Positions 1 through 12,915 of a stretch of DNA of 30,000 bases are shown piece by piece. The position numbers were made by a program, and so were the translations under genes. This DNA is from Theodoxus fluviatilis. Taxonomy: Eukaryota > Mollusca > Gastropoda > Cycloneritida > Neritidae. The stretch is taken from contig JAWQFJ010014890.1 in assembly GCA_034096865.1 (NCBI GenBank), positions 22,501 through 52,500 on the forward strand. The letters are read 5' to 3'. The notes under the pieces are model-generated. The model was not told where the DNA came from. It saw only the letters and a program-made list of their open reading frames with translations, and ran no database searches. The first letter of the stretch is position 1. Each line of letters opens with the position of its first letter.

Positions 1-2750
<2,750 letters not shown>

Positions 2751-2942
2751 ATGGCCTCAGAAAGGATGAAAGAGGGCAACCCGTGTGTGGAGGACCTCAG
2801 TAATCCCCACCGCCCCACCGCCGTGAAGGACAAGTGGGATGCCTTCTTTAACACCGGCCAGTACTGGACGACTTTTTCCGACATGAAAAAGAAGGACATA
2901 GCGGAGGACGAAATAATGAGAATACTCCACAGAGTGTGCCAG
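2751..2942 (+). CDS. MIEAP-C-like protein, exon 1 (residues 1-64)
   Basis: ATG at 2751 has a strong Kozak-type context (A at -3, G at +4) and an in-frame TGA at 2730-2732, so translation should begin here unless an upstream exon splices in between. The exon ends CAG before gtaagt at 2943, a consensus donor. It encodes a hydrophilic start followed by 'RPTAVKDKWDAFF' and 'DEIMRILHRVCQ'. In MIEAP C-terminal domains an Arg-Pro motif followed by a helix with conserved aromatic residues opens the domain, and this exon fits that. No signal peptide or transmembrane segment is present. GC content is higher than in the surrounding intron, typical of a real exon in this window. Confidence 0.75.
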
Positions 2943-3503
2943 GTAAGTAAATTATGTATTCACAACACGGGAACCGATCATGTACTCAATGTATAACTTT
3001 TTGCCTTAAAGCGATGAATTCTTGGAAATATTTTTATTTATTATTGGAGGAGAATTTTCTCTTCAAGCACACGCCATCTCTTGTCCCCACCCCCCGACCC
3101 CCACCCCATCCCTACCCCTCCCTTGCCCTCCCTGTGCTCTACAGCTTTATTATAATTAGTTCACATAATAATATTATAGGTTAATGACGGCATTGTTACA
3201 GGATACCAGGACGTTTTGTGTCACCGACTGCTTTCTGGTTTCGCAACAAATCAACGAGCACTAGGATAAGGAAAACAGTCTAAGTGATAAACACTTCTGG
3301 AACATTCCGTAAGGAAGATGAAACGTGTGGTGCACTTAACATTCCTATCACATTTTTTTGCTGACAATATTCAACATATTTGTGATTTATTTTTAAAGGC
3401 TTATAATTTGCACACTAAAGAAACAAATGGACCTGGAAAAATTGTAGTTTATTTCACAACAAAAAAGGCAACATTCAACAAAAGACTGACGGGTTCAGAC
3501 AAA
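2943..3503. other. Intron 1, first part
   Basis: Intronic sequence between the exon 1 donor and the LTR element. A C-rich pyrimidine stretch lies at about 3084-3140. No further exon-like frame or recognisable repeat is seen. Confidence 0.5.
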
Positions 3504-4375
3504 TGTGGCCGGGTGTAGTGAAGCCCAAAGTTTTACTCTCTCTCTCTCTCTCTCTCCCTCTCTCCTTCTCTCTCTCTCTCTCGCCCTCTCTCTCTCCTCC
3601 CCCTCCTCCCTTTTGCCTTGTCAAAGCGCTGGCCCAAGCCAAGCACTGTCAGCATGTTTCCCCTCTTCCCCTCCCTGTATCCCTGTATCATGTATCCTGC
3701 GTCTCAGACGGCCATGTTCTATATTATATGTTGTAAGACCAGCCTACTATGTATCTTATCAGCCTGGGAGGGTCCCAGTGCGCCTCCCCTTATCTGTTTG
3801 TTAATTGAACTTGACATGTGACTTCGGACAGCTCCCCTCTATCGTTTGCGCGGCTATTCACAAATTGTTAGAATCTAGAGACAAATTTGATACTTTCTCT
3901 AAATTAAGGCATCTGATTGCAATGGTGCAATATTCATTCGGTTGACTTTGTTATGCCTATCAAGGCAACACTTGGTTTGAATAATTTCAAGTAAGTATAA
4001 GGCAGCAATGAGCCTTTTTATATCACTAGGAAAGCACAACCCCAAGACAGGCTGAAATCCACCACTGCTGATTTCAAGCCTGGCTCCCCTGGGGTCCGCG
4101 CGTTGCTTTGATAAGGAGGGGCTGTCGGCAGGTCGAGGGAGAGCTCACCATCAGTCTCTACAGAGGCGTTCACCACCAGTCTCTTGAGAGACCCCATACC
4201 ATCTGGGGGAGAGATCACTATGACCATGGTCTTGGGTTGGTCCAGGCCATTATCATCAGGCCTCGGACCAGCCAGGGGCTCCTGTACCCATGGATGAATA
4301 AAGTTGTGGAAAGCAAGTACGATTTGTCTCATACCTGCGCCCTGCTACCATCATGCCTTATGCCACCCCATCACA
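3504..4375 (+). repeat. 5' LTR (872 bp)
   Basis: Starts TGTGGCCGGG and ends CCATCACA. It contains an internal CT microsatellite (about 3536-3598), a TATA-like string 'tttttatatca' near 4015-4025, and AATAAA at 4297-4302 about 75 bp before the end. That is the expected U3-TATA-R-polyadenylation signal order. A 104-codon minus-strand frame and an overlapping plus-strand frame inside it are identical in both LTRs, which follows from LTR identity rather than coding constraint. Confidence 0.85.
4297..4302 (+). promoter_or_regulatory. Polyadenylation signal in 5' LTR
   Basis: AATAAA in the context 'gaataaagttgtgg'. The same hexamer and context occur in the other LTR (6621-6626) and in the diverged third copy on the minus strand near 22950, so this is one of the best-conserved parts of the LTR. 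Confidence 0.6.
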
Positions 4376-4884
4376 AATGGCGCTGCTGAGCAGGGTGAGA
4401 CATCGTGCTCTTTCCAGAACTTTTCTGAATACCATCGGAGCCTGACGCTTTCCACGGAGGAAAAGACTAAAAACTACCGCCTCCATTTCGCCATCAGACG
4501 CCTCCAGCTGGAAGCATACGACATCTGCCACTTTCGAGACTTGGCCTCAACCTCCTTCAGAGACAGAAAAATGGTCAGTGCCACGCTGCAGTGCACGACC
4601 TCCTCAGTGGCCTGCCACCTGCCATTTTATTCCTTGTCATCGCCGGAGCATCCCTGTCACAACATCATCATGAAGTGGAGCCACAACATGCAGCTGTCTC
4701 TCCAGAGGGCACCCCTCCAACCTGCCTTTGGTGAGACTGGAATCACCAGCCAAGCCCTTCATCACCCGAAGATAGCAGACACCTTCCCTGGAATGCTAAA
4801 ACAACGGCTGGCATTCCACACGCCCGCCTCCAGGACTCGATTCCCGTCATGAACATTTCGGCATTGTGTGACTGCCGTCTTCGG

Positions 4885-4921
<37 letters not shown>

Positions 4922-5818
4922 GAGAGACAACGAACAGTTTTGTGAAGACACACGGATGCGATTCCCTTCATTGGAATGGACACTCTAATTGTAAGTAATC
5001 CATTTTGATAAACGAAACAGGCAATTTCTGCAGTCGCTATTTTGATTTTTAAATGGAAGATCGTTGCCTACTTGTCTTTCTATACACGTTGTTGTGATGG
5101 AAAAAACCCAAAGTGTTCAGTGTAATACAATTTTTATGTTAAAGTTACTTAAGAAGTAATATACTTATCACTTGATATATTCAGGATATCGTATTTGTAA
5201 TGAAATGTTACCATTGTGGTGTGAAAATTGGTTCATATTTTGATTGCAAGTGGTCATTCTGACTGTAGTGTCTCATTGTTGTGCGTGTTGTATTCTGGGA
5301 TGGACAGCCTTGTGGATTCAGGTCAAATACCACCCAAGGTCTTGTTCATGGAATGTAACCTCACGCCTGGTATTTCTTGTTCCAATGCATCCCGGACTTA
5401 TGTCTTTGTCTATTTTTGTTATGGTTCGTAATGGCAGAATGTCCATTGCGGTGGCACCGTAATTGGTCTTATTACGGTGGAATTCGTAATGCGGTCAGAG
5501 CATTGCGGGGTGTTACTGTTGAGTGTAGCACCAATATTTAGTGTTTAACCTGTGGCTTCTTACATCTAGTTGAAGGGTTCAGACCGCTTCTAGCTTGTTT
5601 TTGAGGCACAAGTTGTGTATGTTTTATGTCAGGTTGATGACACTTGCTGAAGGGTTAAGACCGCTTCAAGATGTCTGACCCAACCTGTTGTATCAAGTTC
5701 GGATGCTATGATGTTTTCTATGTTGAATGACTACTTGTAATCACCTGAACGAACCAGATTGACTAGACATTGTTTTTCTTGTACTTCGAGGGCGAAGCAC
5801 TGTTAGATTGGCGGGATA
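4376..5818 (+). other. Interior of the LTR element, no recognisable gag-pol
   Basis: Begins AA then a TGGCGC primer-binding-like site at 4378. A frame of about 182 codons (4304-4852) runs from inside the LTR into the interior. It matches no domain I recognise and could be a gag remnant or chance. A (GT)n tract interrupts the region at about 4885-4920. The last part, 'cttcgagggcgaagc' then 'ggcgggata' directly before the 3' LTR, resembles the purine-rich 3' interior border of gypsy-type elements. Two imperfect copies of 'gaagggttnagaccgcttc' occur at about 5573-5590 and 5651-5670. Confidence 0.55.
4885..4921 (+). repeat. (GT)n microsatellite
   Basis: About 18 uninterrupted GT units within the LTR-element interior. 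Confidence 0.95.
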
Positions 5819-6699
5819 TGTGGCCGGGTGTAGTGAAGCCCAAAGTTTTACTCTCTCTCTCTCTCTCTCTCTCTCTCCTTCTCTCTTTCTCTCTCTCTCT
5901 CTCTCGCCCTCTCTCTCTCCTCCCCCTCCTCCCTTTTGCCTTGTCAAAGCGCTGGCCCAAGCCAAGCACTGTCAGCATGTTTCCCCTCTCCCCCTCCCTG
6001 TATCCCTGTATCATGTATCCTGCGTCTCAGACGGCCATGTTCTATAATTATATGTTGTAAGACCAGCCTACTATGTATCTTATCAGCCTGGGAGGGTCCC
6101 AGTGCGCCTCCCCTTATCTGTTTGTTAATTGAACTTGACATGTGACTTCGGACAGCTCCCCTCTATCGTTTGCGCGGCTATTCACAAATTGTTAGAATCT
6201 AGAGACAAATTTGATACTTTCTCTAAATTAAGGCATCTGATTGCAATGGTGCAATATTCATTCGGTTGACTTTGTTATGCCTATCAAGGCAACACTTGGT
6301 TTGAATAATTTCAAGTAAGTATAAGGCAGCAATGAGCCTTTTTATATCACTAGGAAAGCACAACCCCAAGACAGGCTGAAATCCACCACTGCTGATTTCA
6401 AGCCTGGCTCCCCTGGGGTCCGCGCGTTGCTTTGATAAGGAGGGGCTGTCGGCAGGTCGAGGGAGAGCTCACCATCAGTCTCTACAGAGGCGTTCACCAC
6501 CAGTCTCTTGAGAGACCCCATACCATCTGGGGGAGAGATCACTATGACCATGGTCTTGGGTTGGTCCAGGCCATTATCATCAGGCCTCGGACCAGCCAGG
6601 GGCTCCTGTACCCATGGATGAATAAAGTTGTGGAAAGCAAGTACGATTTGTCTCATACCTGCGCCCTGCTACCATCATGCCTCATGCCACTCCATCACA
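5819..6699 (+). repeat. 3' LTR (881 bp)
   Basis: Near-identical to the 5' LTR. Differences visible by eye are a longer CT tract near 5850-5905, single substitutions such as ctccccc/cttcccc, one inserted A in 'ctataattatatg', and two substitutions in the last 25 bp. The AATAAA equivalent lies at 6621-6626. Confidence 0.85.
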
Positions 6700-6905
6700 C
6701 AAAAATACAAATAGTTTGGACAAAATATTACTTGAGAGGGAGGGGAGTGATAGTACACTCTAGAGCGATTAACCCTTGTAGCGGCTATGAATCAGCATCG
6801 GTTGGAATCCTCCCAAGGGAGTGGAGTTGGTGCTGGTATCTGACTGTGTGCATCTTAAATGTCTGTCACTGTGTTTGTTGTCAGGTGCCAATGAAGGATT
6901 GATCA

Positions 6906-7124
6906 AGCGGCCCTGTAATCAGGGCTGGGGGTGGGGTGTAAAGCGGCCCAGTAGTCAGGGCTGGGGGTGGGGTGTAAAGCGGCCCAGTAGTCAGGGCTGG
7001 GGTGGGGTGTAAAGCGGCCCAGTAGTCAGGGCTGGGGGTGGGGTGTAAAGCGGCCCAGTAGTCAGGGCTGGGGGTGGGGTGTAAAGCGGCCCAGTAGTCA
7101 GGGCTGGGGGTGGGGTGTAAAGCG
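6906..7124. repeat. 36-bp minisatellite, six copies
   Basis: Units start 'agcggccc' at 6906, 6942, 6978, 7013, 7049 and 7085. The third is 35 bp because one G is missing from the G run, and the first carries two or three substitutions. Each unit contains GGGCTGGGGGTGGGG. Because 36 is divisible by three, frames stay open on both strands, but the peptide repeats (VKRPSSQGWGWG or its antisense) look non-genic. It lies about 200 bp downstream of the LTR element in intron 1. Confidence 0.95.
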
Positions 7125-8105
7125 GGTTGAGACCCAGACATGGGTGATAAGACGCTACATAAAATCACGCCGTTACCTTCACCTTTTACAGAGTTGTTGG
7201 AAAAGATATAATGACCATGCCACAAACCCGTAAACAATTTGATTTCGGACAAAATTATATGGTTGCAGAAATATAAATCGAAAGGGAAAACGTATGCCGC
7301 CAAAAATTAGCCCTAGCGGCGCTGTTTTAGCAAGTGGTGGAGCTTTCCTGACTTTGAGTCAAATCTTCATTCCGAGGGAGTGTGTGCAAACGTTTTTTTC
7401 TTGAAGGAGCCTGGGCAGTTGCAGCTGGGGCTGTTTATTTGGAAGACACAGATCGAGCTAATTATCTGTATCTTCTATCCTCCAACAGTCAACCTTCTTG
7501 ACGCGTACAATTGTTAAGTCAGTCCAAGATGCTGAAGCAAGTTTCTCCTGTTGCTCTTTGATGAGAGTCTGGAGATCCTTGTCAAAGAAGCCAAGGAGTC
7601 TGTAGATGAGGCCAATTCCGTTGTGCAAGTCCAATCTTTACACATCCCTCTTCATCTTTATGGTTCTGGATCTTCCTCTGAATCGGATGTGTCGAATTCT
7701 ATCCCAAAGGTTCTGTTACTTCAAATTCCAAAGCCATTTTGCAGACATAGGTCTGATCAGTACATAAAAATCAAATGAATACGAATACAGATGTCCGGTG
7801 ACCTTCCTATAACCACAAATTCAAATGTGAACTCATTTGAATACTGGGTGAGACTCATGTGATGATATTTCAGAAGAAAACGCTCACTGAACCAGAGAGA
7901 AACACTCAGGTTACAAGTACTTGCTTTCTTTTGCACACATAATCATTTCTTTTGTTAGAAGTAATTATGTTTTGCTGAATAGTTATTCCTTTGTTGAAGA
8001 TATACATTTTGTTTCGAAATAAGTTTTCTTTAGGCATATAGTTCTCAGTATGATCATTATTTCCTTTGCCAAAAGCATTACTTTTATTTGAACAAACATT
8101 TCTTT
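7125..8105. other. Intron 1 sequence, nothing recognised
   Basis: AT-rich, with no similarity I recognise. A 75-codon plus frame at 7551-7778 lacks splice context or any domain signature and is treated as chance. Confidence 0.4.
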
Positions 8106-8106
8106 G

Positions 8107-8151
<45 letters not shown>

Positions 8152-8166
8152 ACGCGCGCGTGTGTG
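8106..8166. repeat. (GT)n-(GCGT)n-(CG)n compound microsatellite
   Basis: GT units pass into GCGT units and then a short CGCG stretch before returning to GT. Alternating purine-pyrimidine throughout, with Z-DNA potential. Confidence 0.95.
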
Positions 8167-9125
8167 ATAGAACAATATAGTTTTAGCATTAAATGACAGC
8201 CTTTTAAAACCTACATGTAGATTGGCAGATTTTTGCATGCATATGCGGCCACCTAGATATCAGCCAATCAGATTGCCCGTTACTTATTTGGGGAAGAGGA
8301 ACAAAACGCTTTGTCGTCTTCTCTATGTTATTACCTTTGCTTTCGGCATGTTTTTTACGCGCTTTTCGTGAAAGTCGACAACCTTGTCGTTGGATATCTG
8401 CAGGCTGCAGAAACGTAGGTCGCCGAGTTGGTATCACTGAAACGCTTGTCTGATAAAAACTTGTTACAGCCTTGCTTTTGAGTGACCTGGCAACGTAAAC
8501 CTGGCAACCACCAAACACTCCTCGCTTCACAGGATAAAAAGAAGCACAGGCGACTGCCAGGCACCTGCATTTGACAGAAGGAACAACAACACGTCACCTG
8601 AGTGCCTATCCCAAAAACACGACTAAAAATGAAACTCGTCCTGAAATCTGCAGAATATTCCGTGCACAAGATCCTCTATTAGCCAACTAGTTATGCTTCT
8701 GTTGTCAGCAGCTTCGCTCCAGTCCAATCCGGTCGAAGCTTCTTTGCCCGCAAACGTTTTGTTTTGTGGGGGAGGGGAGGGTGGGATGGGGTGCGCGTAT
8801 GTATTATTGTTTGATAAATAGGTCTTCGTGAATCTTGTTGTGTACTTCACTTCATCAGAGAAGTCCATCCATAATCAACCCCAATCACCAGTTCCATCGA
8901 ATTTATTATGTATGCAGCGCTTCTGCATTACTGGGTATTTTCCACGAGTCCATAGGCAATGAAAATAGTAATGCCTCTTGTGTCATCGTACATCCATACG
9001 TGTACAGATACGTGGTTTGAAACCGAGACGGACATCTTATTACCATGCGTGCGTGCAAAGAACAAATAGCTTTTCGCGCGTAGAAACACAAATGTGAATG
9101 AAAAATGATCACTGCTTTGTTTCAG
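8167..9125. other. Intron 1, last part
   Basis: No gene seen before the exon 2 acceptor. A G-rich run at 8768-8791 (five G tracts with loops of 1-2 bases) is a strong G-quadruplex candidate on the plus strand. The acceptor 'ctttgtttcag' ends at 9125. Confidence 0.5.
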
Positions 9126-9239
9126 GTAGTCTACACGACCTGTGCCACCTACGTGCGACGTTTGGTGCAGGAGGAGACGAAAGACCTGACCCAATTCCAC
9201 GCCACGTCTCTGCCTGAGGGCACGTCTCGTCAGACAGAG
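9126..9239 (+). CDS. MIEAP-C-like protein, exon 2 (residues 65-102)
   Basis: Acceptor tttcag at 9120-9125 and donor GAG|gtgata at 9240. The exon is 114 nt, phase 0 on both sides, and encodes 38 residues beginning VVYTTCATYVRRLVQEE. An amphipathic helix with Tyr/Cys at this point continues the helix begun in exon 1, as in MIEAP C-terminal domains where the second helix carries conserved aromatic and cysteine positions. The frame enters from the preceding intron without a stop, but splicing makes a start here unnecessary. Confidence 0.7.
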
Positions 9240-9440
9240 GTGATACAACTTTGCTTGATTCTACTTTTAACAACATTCTTATGGCAAAATATAAAGCCAT
9301 TACATGTCCTTGCACACGCGACAAAACGCGCAGTGTTTCACAAAGTGTCAACCTATCTCGACGGTTTTGGTGCCGTTTCTTTCAACATGCAGTTTTCCTT
9401 CGTTTCAAGCTGATGTAGTACCCGAGTCCTCATCTCATTC

Positions 9441-9442
9441 TC

Positions 9443-9503
<61 letters not shown>

Positions 9504-9534
9504 CTGTGTGTATGCGCGCGCGTGTGTGTGTTAG
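9441..9534. repeat. (GT)n microsatellite with short GCGC interruptions
   Basis: Pure GT to about 9498, then CGCGCCTGTGTGTATGCGCGCGCG, then GT again. It abuts a GA-type tract. Confidence 0.95.
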
Positions 9535-9758
9535 AGAGAGACAGAGAGAGAGACAGAGACACAGAGAGAGAGAGAGACACAGATAGAGACACAGAGACAC
9601 AGAGAGAGACAGAGACACAGAGAGGGAGAGATATAGAGAGGCACAGAGAGAGAAAGAGAGAGACACAGAGAGAGAGAGACAGAGAGAGAGAGAGACAGAG
9701 AGAGACGCAGAGAGAGACACAGAGAGAGACACAGAGAGACAGAGAGAGAGAGATACAG
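9531..9758. repeat. GA/GACA polypurine microsatellite
   Basis: About 230 bp of AGAGAG, GACAGAGA and ACACAGAGAG units, the complement of the CT/CTGT composition at 1-1530. It ends exactly where the (TGAT)n tail of a minus-strand retroelement begins. Confidence 0.95.
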
Positions 9759-9811
9759 ATTGATTGATTTTGATTGATTGATTTGCTTTATTTCGGCCGA
9801 CGTCCCGTCAA
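9759..9811 (-). mobile_element. 3' tail of a LINE-type element, minus strand
   Basis: Read on the minus strand this is 'gacgggacgtcggccg', then AATAAA (plus-strand complement at 9787-9792), then (TCAA)n. The same order (GACGGGTCGTCGGCCGC, AATAAA, (TCAA)n) ends the sense-strand LINE at 29275-29322. The sequence is therefore a copy of the same 3' end or of a SINE sharing it. How far the element extends to the right (toward 10317) cannot be judged without a consensus; the following 500 bp has no coding frame of note. Confidence 0.65.
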
Positions 9812-10317
9812 GTTAACAATGATATTTGACATAAGTACTTGTGTGCATTTGTATGGCAAGGCAAATCGTTTTAAAATGTACAAATGTACAAGTACAATAA
9901 TCTATTTTCTGTTGTGCAAGAACAAATGCGTACATAGACACAGGGATGATAGTATTGTGGACAGAGGGAACTTGTTAACTATCTACTTCAAGTGTAAAAC
10001 TAACAGCATTATGGACATGTAAAAATATATTTATAGCTAAAAGGATGAACCATTTTAACCTGCATGTAGGTTAAGGAGCAAGATTTTCCATGCAACAACT
10101 GTATTCGATAGTTATGTACACTACTTAAAGAGGAGGAAAACCAAAATACAATAGACGCAGAACTGTTCAGATTTTGGCACAAGAAAACTGGCCGATTACC
10201 TGCTCAAATTTTAAATGTTTGACATTATGGATATATAAAAACCTAATGAAAAGTATGTTGGACCATTAGAAAAATCAAAAATAAAAATCTATAAATGAAG
10301 GAGCAATATCGTCCCAA
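9812..10317. other. Possible body of the minus-strand retroelement, no gene
   Basis: AT-rich and lacking an open frame with recognisable similarity. It lies between the LINE-type tail (9759-9811) and the (GGGA)n array, so it may be element 3' UTR sequence. Confidence 0.3.
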
Positions 10318-10521
10318 ACAGCAACCGCATTGGGGGGGTGTGGGTGAGGGTGGATGGGTGGGGGAGGGAGGGAGGGAGGGAGGGAGGGAGGGAGGGAGGG
10401 AGGGAGGGAGGGAGGGAGGGAGGGAGGGAGGGAGGGAGGGAGGGAGGGAGGGAGGGAGGGAGGGAGGGAGGGAGGGAGGGAGGGAGGGAGAGAGGGAGGG
10501 AGGAAGAGAGAGAGAGAGAGA
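10318..10521. repeat. (GGGA)n tetranucleotide array ending in GA
   Basis: About 35 tandem GGGA units at roughly 10361-10500, preceded by G-rich sequence and followed by (GA)n to 10521. All frames are open on both strands (poly Gly-Arg-Glu or Pro-Ser-Leu), which is an artefact of composition. The spacing of G3 tracts by single A is ideal for parallel G-quadruplexes. Confidence 0.97.
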
Positions 10522-10730
10522 TATATTTATCTTTACTGAGACAGACGACCCATCTCGGCAATAAAATACACAACCATGTGCATATGCTACAGGGTGATTT
10601 AAGTACTAAGAGCTAAAGGAGTACTTGTATAGCAGGTAGCACAAAAGCTCTATATACATTGTACCCACTTTAAATACAGCCGATAGCTGTTTGAGCAATT
10701 TAATACAACAACATTACAACAGATTTTTAA

Positions 10731-11137
<407 letters not shown>

Positions 11138-11346
11138 CGTGTTCACTACTCACGCTTGCTTTAAGAGAAAGCTGTTCCAATTTCTCGAAACGTAGTTAAT
11201 ACGCATAGTAAACATACATTGCAACATCCCGCGTTTTTCGTGTGTCACACCCGTCCATCAGTTTTGCCACATCTCTATGCCGTAAGTTTTGTATGTGTTT
11301 CAGTATATAATTTTTTCTCAGATCTACGTACACGTAGCATTAATCC

Positions 11347-11709
11347 TCACTTTTTTCTGCAGAATGGACAGCCTCTATTGGAACTTTGATGTCTATAGTT
11401 TACGTTCGCTCTCAGGGCGTTGTTTCCTAAACGGAAACGTACAAAGGCATTCCTGAATTTTTTTATGTTGACATAGTTTAAATAGCTTTCACACTGTAGC
11501 GTTCTTTTGAATGAACTATACAAGGCAAACTGATCGCTGCTCGCGATTTTCAAGTTCCAATCTTGCTGATAACAGTCGCGTAACCTCTGTTTGAGTGATC
11601 GAATAAACCCTTTATCGTTGTTAGTACCTCCGTTCATCCACACGTATGTATAACCAAGTTTTGCCAGACACACTTCAACAGATTTTGCCGCCTCGACCCA
11701 GGAATCCAC
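11347..11709 (-). pseudogene. LINE copy A C-terminal region
   Basis: The minus-strand frame contains 'GTNNDKGFIRSLKQRL', 'NIKKFRNAFVRFRLGNNAL' and CPFC near the end. In copy B the same place reads CLFC, then H and C at spacing C-x2-C-x8-H-x4-C, a CCHC-type knuckle. In copy A the frame stops right after CPFCRKK, so the H and C of the knuckle are lost by truncation or frameshift. Confidence 0.75.
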
Positions 11710-12628
11710 CTTTCCGAAATACCGTTACTTTTGTTTTATCTGCGTTCACAGTCAACCCAAGTTCTCCCGACACACTGTACAAGTTGTCTATTTGGCGTTG
11801 CAAACCTGCTGGTGTGGTGGAGAGCAATACAATGTCGTCTGCAAAAATAAGTGAAAAGATTTCAATTGACCCAGGCAGTAGTTGCACATCATGTCGCCCA
11901 TGTTTGCGGATATACTCTGCTATGTACTCCAAGTATAGACAAAAAATTGTCGGGGACTCAATTGCCCCCTGCCTTACGCCGACCGGACAATTAAAAAGAT
12001 CAGACAGGGCACCATTCCAGCGTACACAGGCTTGTACATCAGCGTATACAGCTTTGAGCATCCTAAAAAATTAGTTGATAGACCTGATTTTCCCAAAACT
12101 GTCCAGAGGCAATACCTGTCAACGAAATCAAAAACCTTCCGGTGATCGACAAAAGCTGCATAAAGTTTTCATCGTCCTCCTCCCATACACATGTTTGACA
12201 CCCATGCAATAAAGTGTGAACACATGGTCCATGGTTGAATGGTCCTTTCGGAAGCCAGCCTGCTCAGTACAGCATTTGCCGTTTTCCTCTGCCCAGTCGC
12301 ATAGGCGATTTGTCAAGACGGACATGAAAACCTTACTGGCACTACATAATAAGGATATCCCTCTGTAGTTGGCAGGATCTAACCTGTCTCCGCTTTTGTG
12401 TATAGGGACGATTACCGCTTCGCTCCAGTTCTTGGGAAAGTACTGTTTTTCATACAGAAAGTTAAAAAGCGCAGTAAGGAAGGGTGATACATAGCCACTC
12501 GCTAGCTTCAAGTAATCTCCTGGGACATCGTCAATACCTGGAGCTTTTTTGTGGCTTATCCGTGAAATAGCATATCTTACTTCTTCTTCTCTTATTGTGG
12601 AATCAAGCTCTTCGTGTTCAACAGCCAT
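11675..12628 (-). pseudogene. LINE copy A reverse transcriptase domain (frameshifted)
   Basis: The frame at 12128-12628 carries APGIDDV, VPIHKSGD, NYRGISLL and QAGFRKDHST (RT fingers and motifs 0-2a). A frameshift near 12165 moves motif A, visible as 'AFVDHRKVFDF', to another frame at about 12110-12160. The frame 11675-12061 carries motif B 'GVRQGAIESP' and the catalytic motif C FADD at 11834-11845, followed by 'GLTVNADKTKVTVF'. Catalytic aspartates are present but spread over different frames, so the enzyme cannot be made from this copy. Confidence 0.87.
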
Positions 12629-12915
12629 GCACCCATTGACTACACCTATTACCCCTTAGTTCTGGCCAAGCAGACCTTCGAAATACGTTTTCCAGTCCTT
12701 CAAATCGACCCCAGGGATGCTAGTCTGTTTAGTCTTAACACGTCTCACCAATGGCCAGAAGGCTGCAGGATTCCGAACGCTGTTGATTAGAGTTTGACAC
12801 GTTGTTCTTTTATAATTATCATTCTTTTCTCGAATGAGTTTTTGTACTGATTTCTAAGTTCTACATATTGCTTTCTATCATATACTGAGCAGCTTTTCCT
12901 AGCTTGTATCAACGC
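12629..12915 (-). pseudogene. LINE copy A linker between endonuclease and RT
   Basis: Translating the minus strand gives 'NPAAFWPLVRRV' and 'DLKDWKTYFEGLLG', typical of the segment preceding LINE reverse transcriptase, followed by an in-frame stop. This shows that the two large frames belong to one original open reading frame. Confidence 0.65.

Larger units (their letters stand above)
3500..6703 (+). mobile_element. Compact non-autonomous LTR retrotransposon, complete with LTRs and target duplication
   Basis: Two long direct repeats (3504-4375 and 5819-6699) begin TGTGGCC and end CATCACA, giving the TG...CA ends expected of LTRs. The element is bracketed by CAAA at 3500-3503 and 6700-6703, a 4-bp target duplication compatible with Ty3/gypsy-type integration. 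Two bases after the left LTR comes TGGCGCTGCTGAGCAGGG, a likely tRNA primer-binding site (TGG start pairing with CCA). The interior is only 1443 bp and shows no protease, reverse transcriptase, RNase H or integrase motif, so the element must depend on enzymes supplied elsewhere. The LTRs differ at only a few positions outside their CT tract, so insertion was recent. It sits sense-oriented in intron 1 of the MIEAP-like gene. Confidence 0.85.

Noticed and set aside
4018..6656. An identical 104-codon minus-strand frame present twice (4018-4332 and 6342-6656)
   Set aside because: Both lie within the LTRs, and identity reflects LTR pairing. The plus strand is also open there and no domain is recognisable.
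6906..7124. CRISPR-like regularly repeated 36-bp sequence
   Set aside because: Repeats are directly contiguous with no spacers, and the sequence is eukaryotic.
6881..7303. Pro/Thr/Tyr-rich minus-strand repeat protein
   Set aside because: It is the antisense reading of the 36-bp minisatellite; the period is divisible by three, which keeps frames open without selection.
10289..10616. Gly-Arg-Glu and Pro-Ser-Leu repeat proteins on both strands
   Set aside because: Composition artefacts of the (GGGA)n array.
11646..12074. 142-codon plus-strand frame opposite the LINE reverse transcriptase
   Set aside because: Antisense shadow of the RT; the minus strand carries the FADD and RQG motifs.
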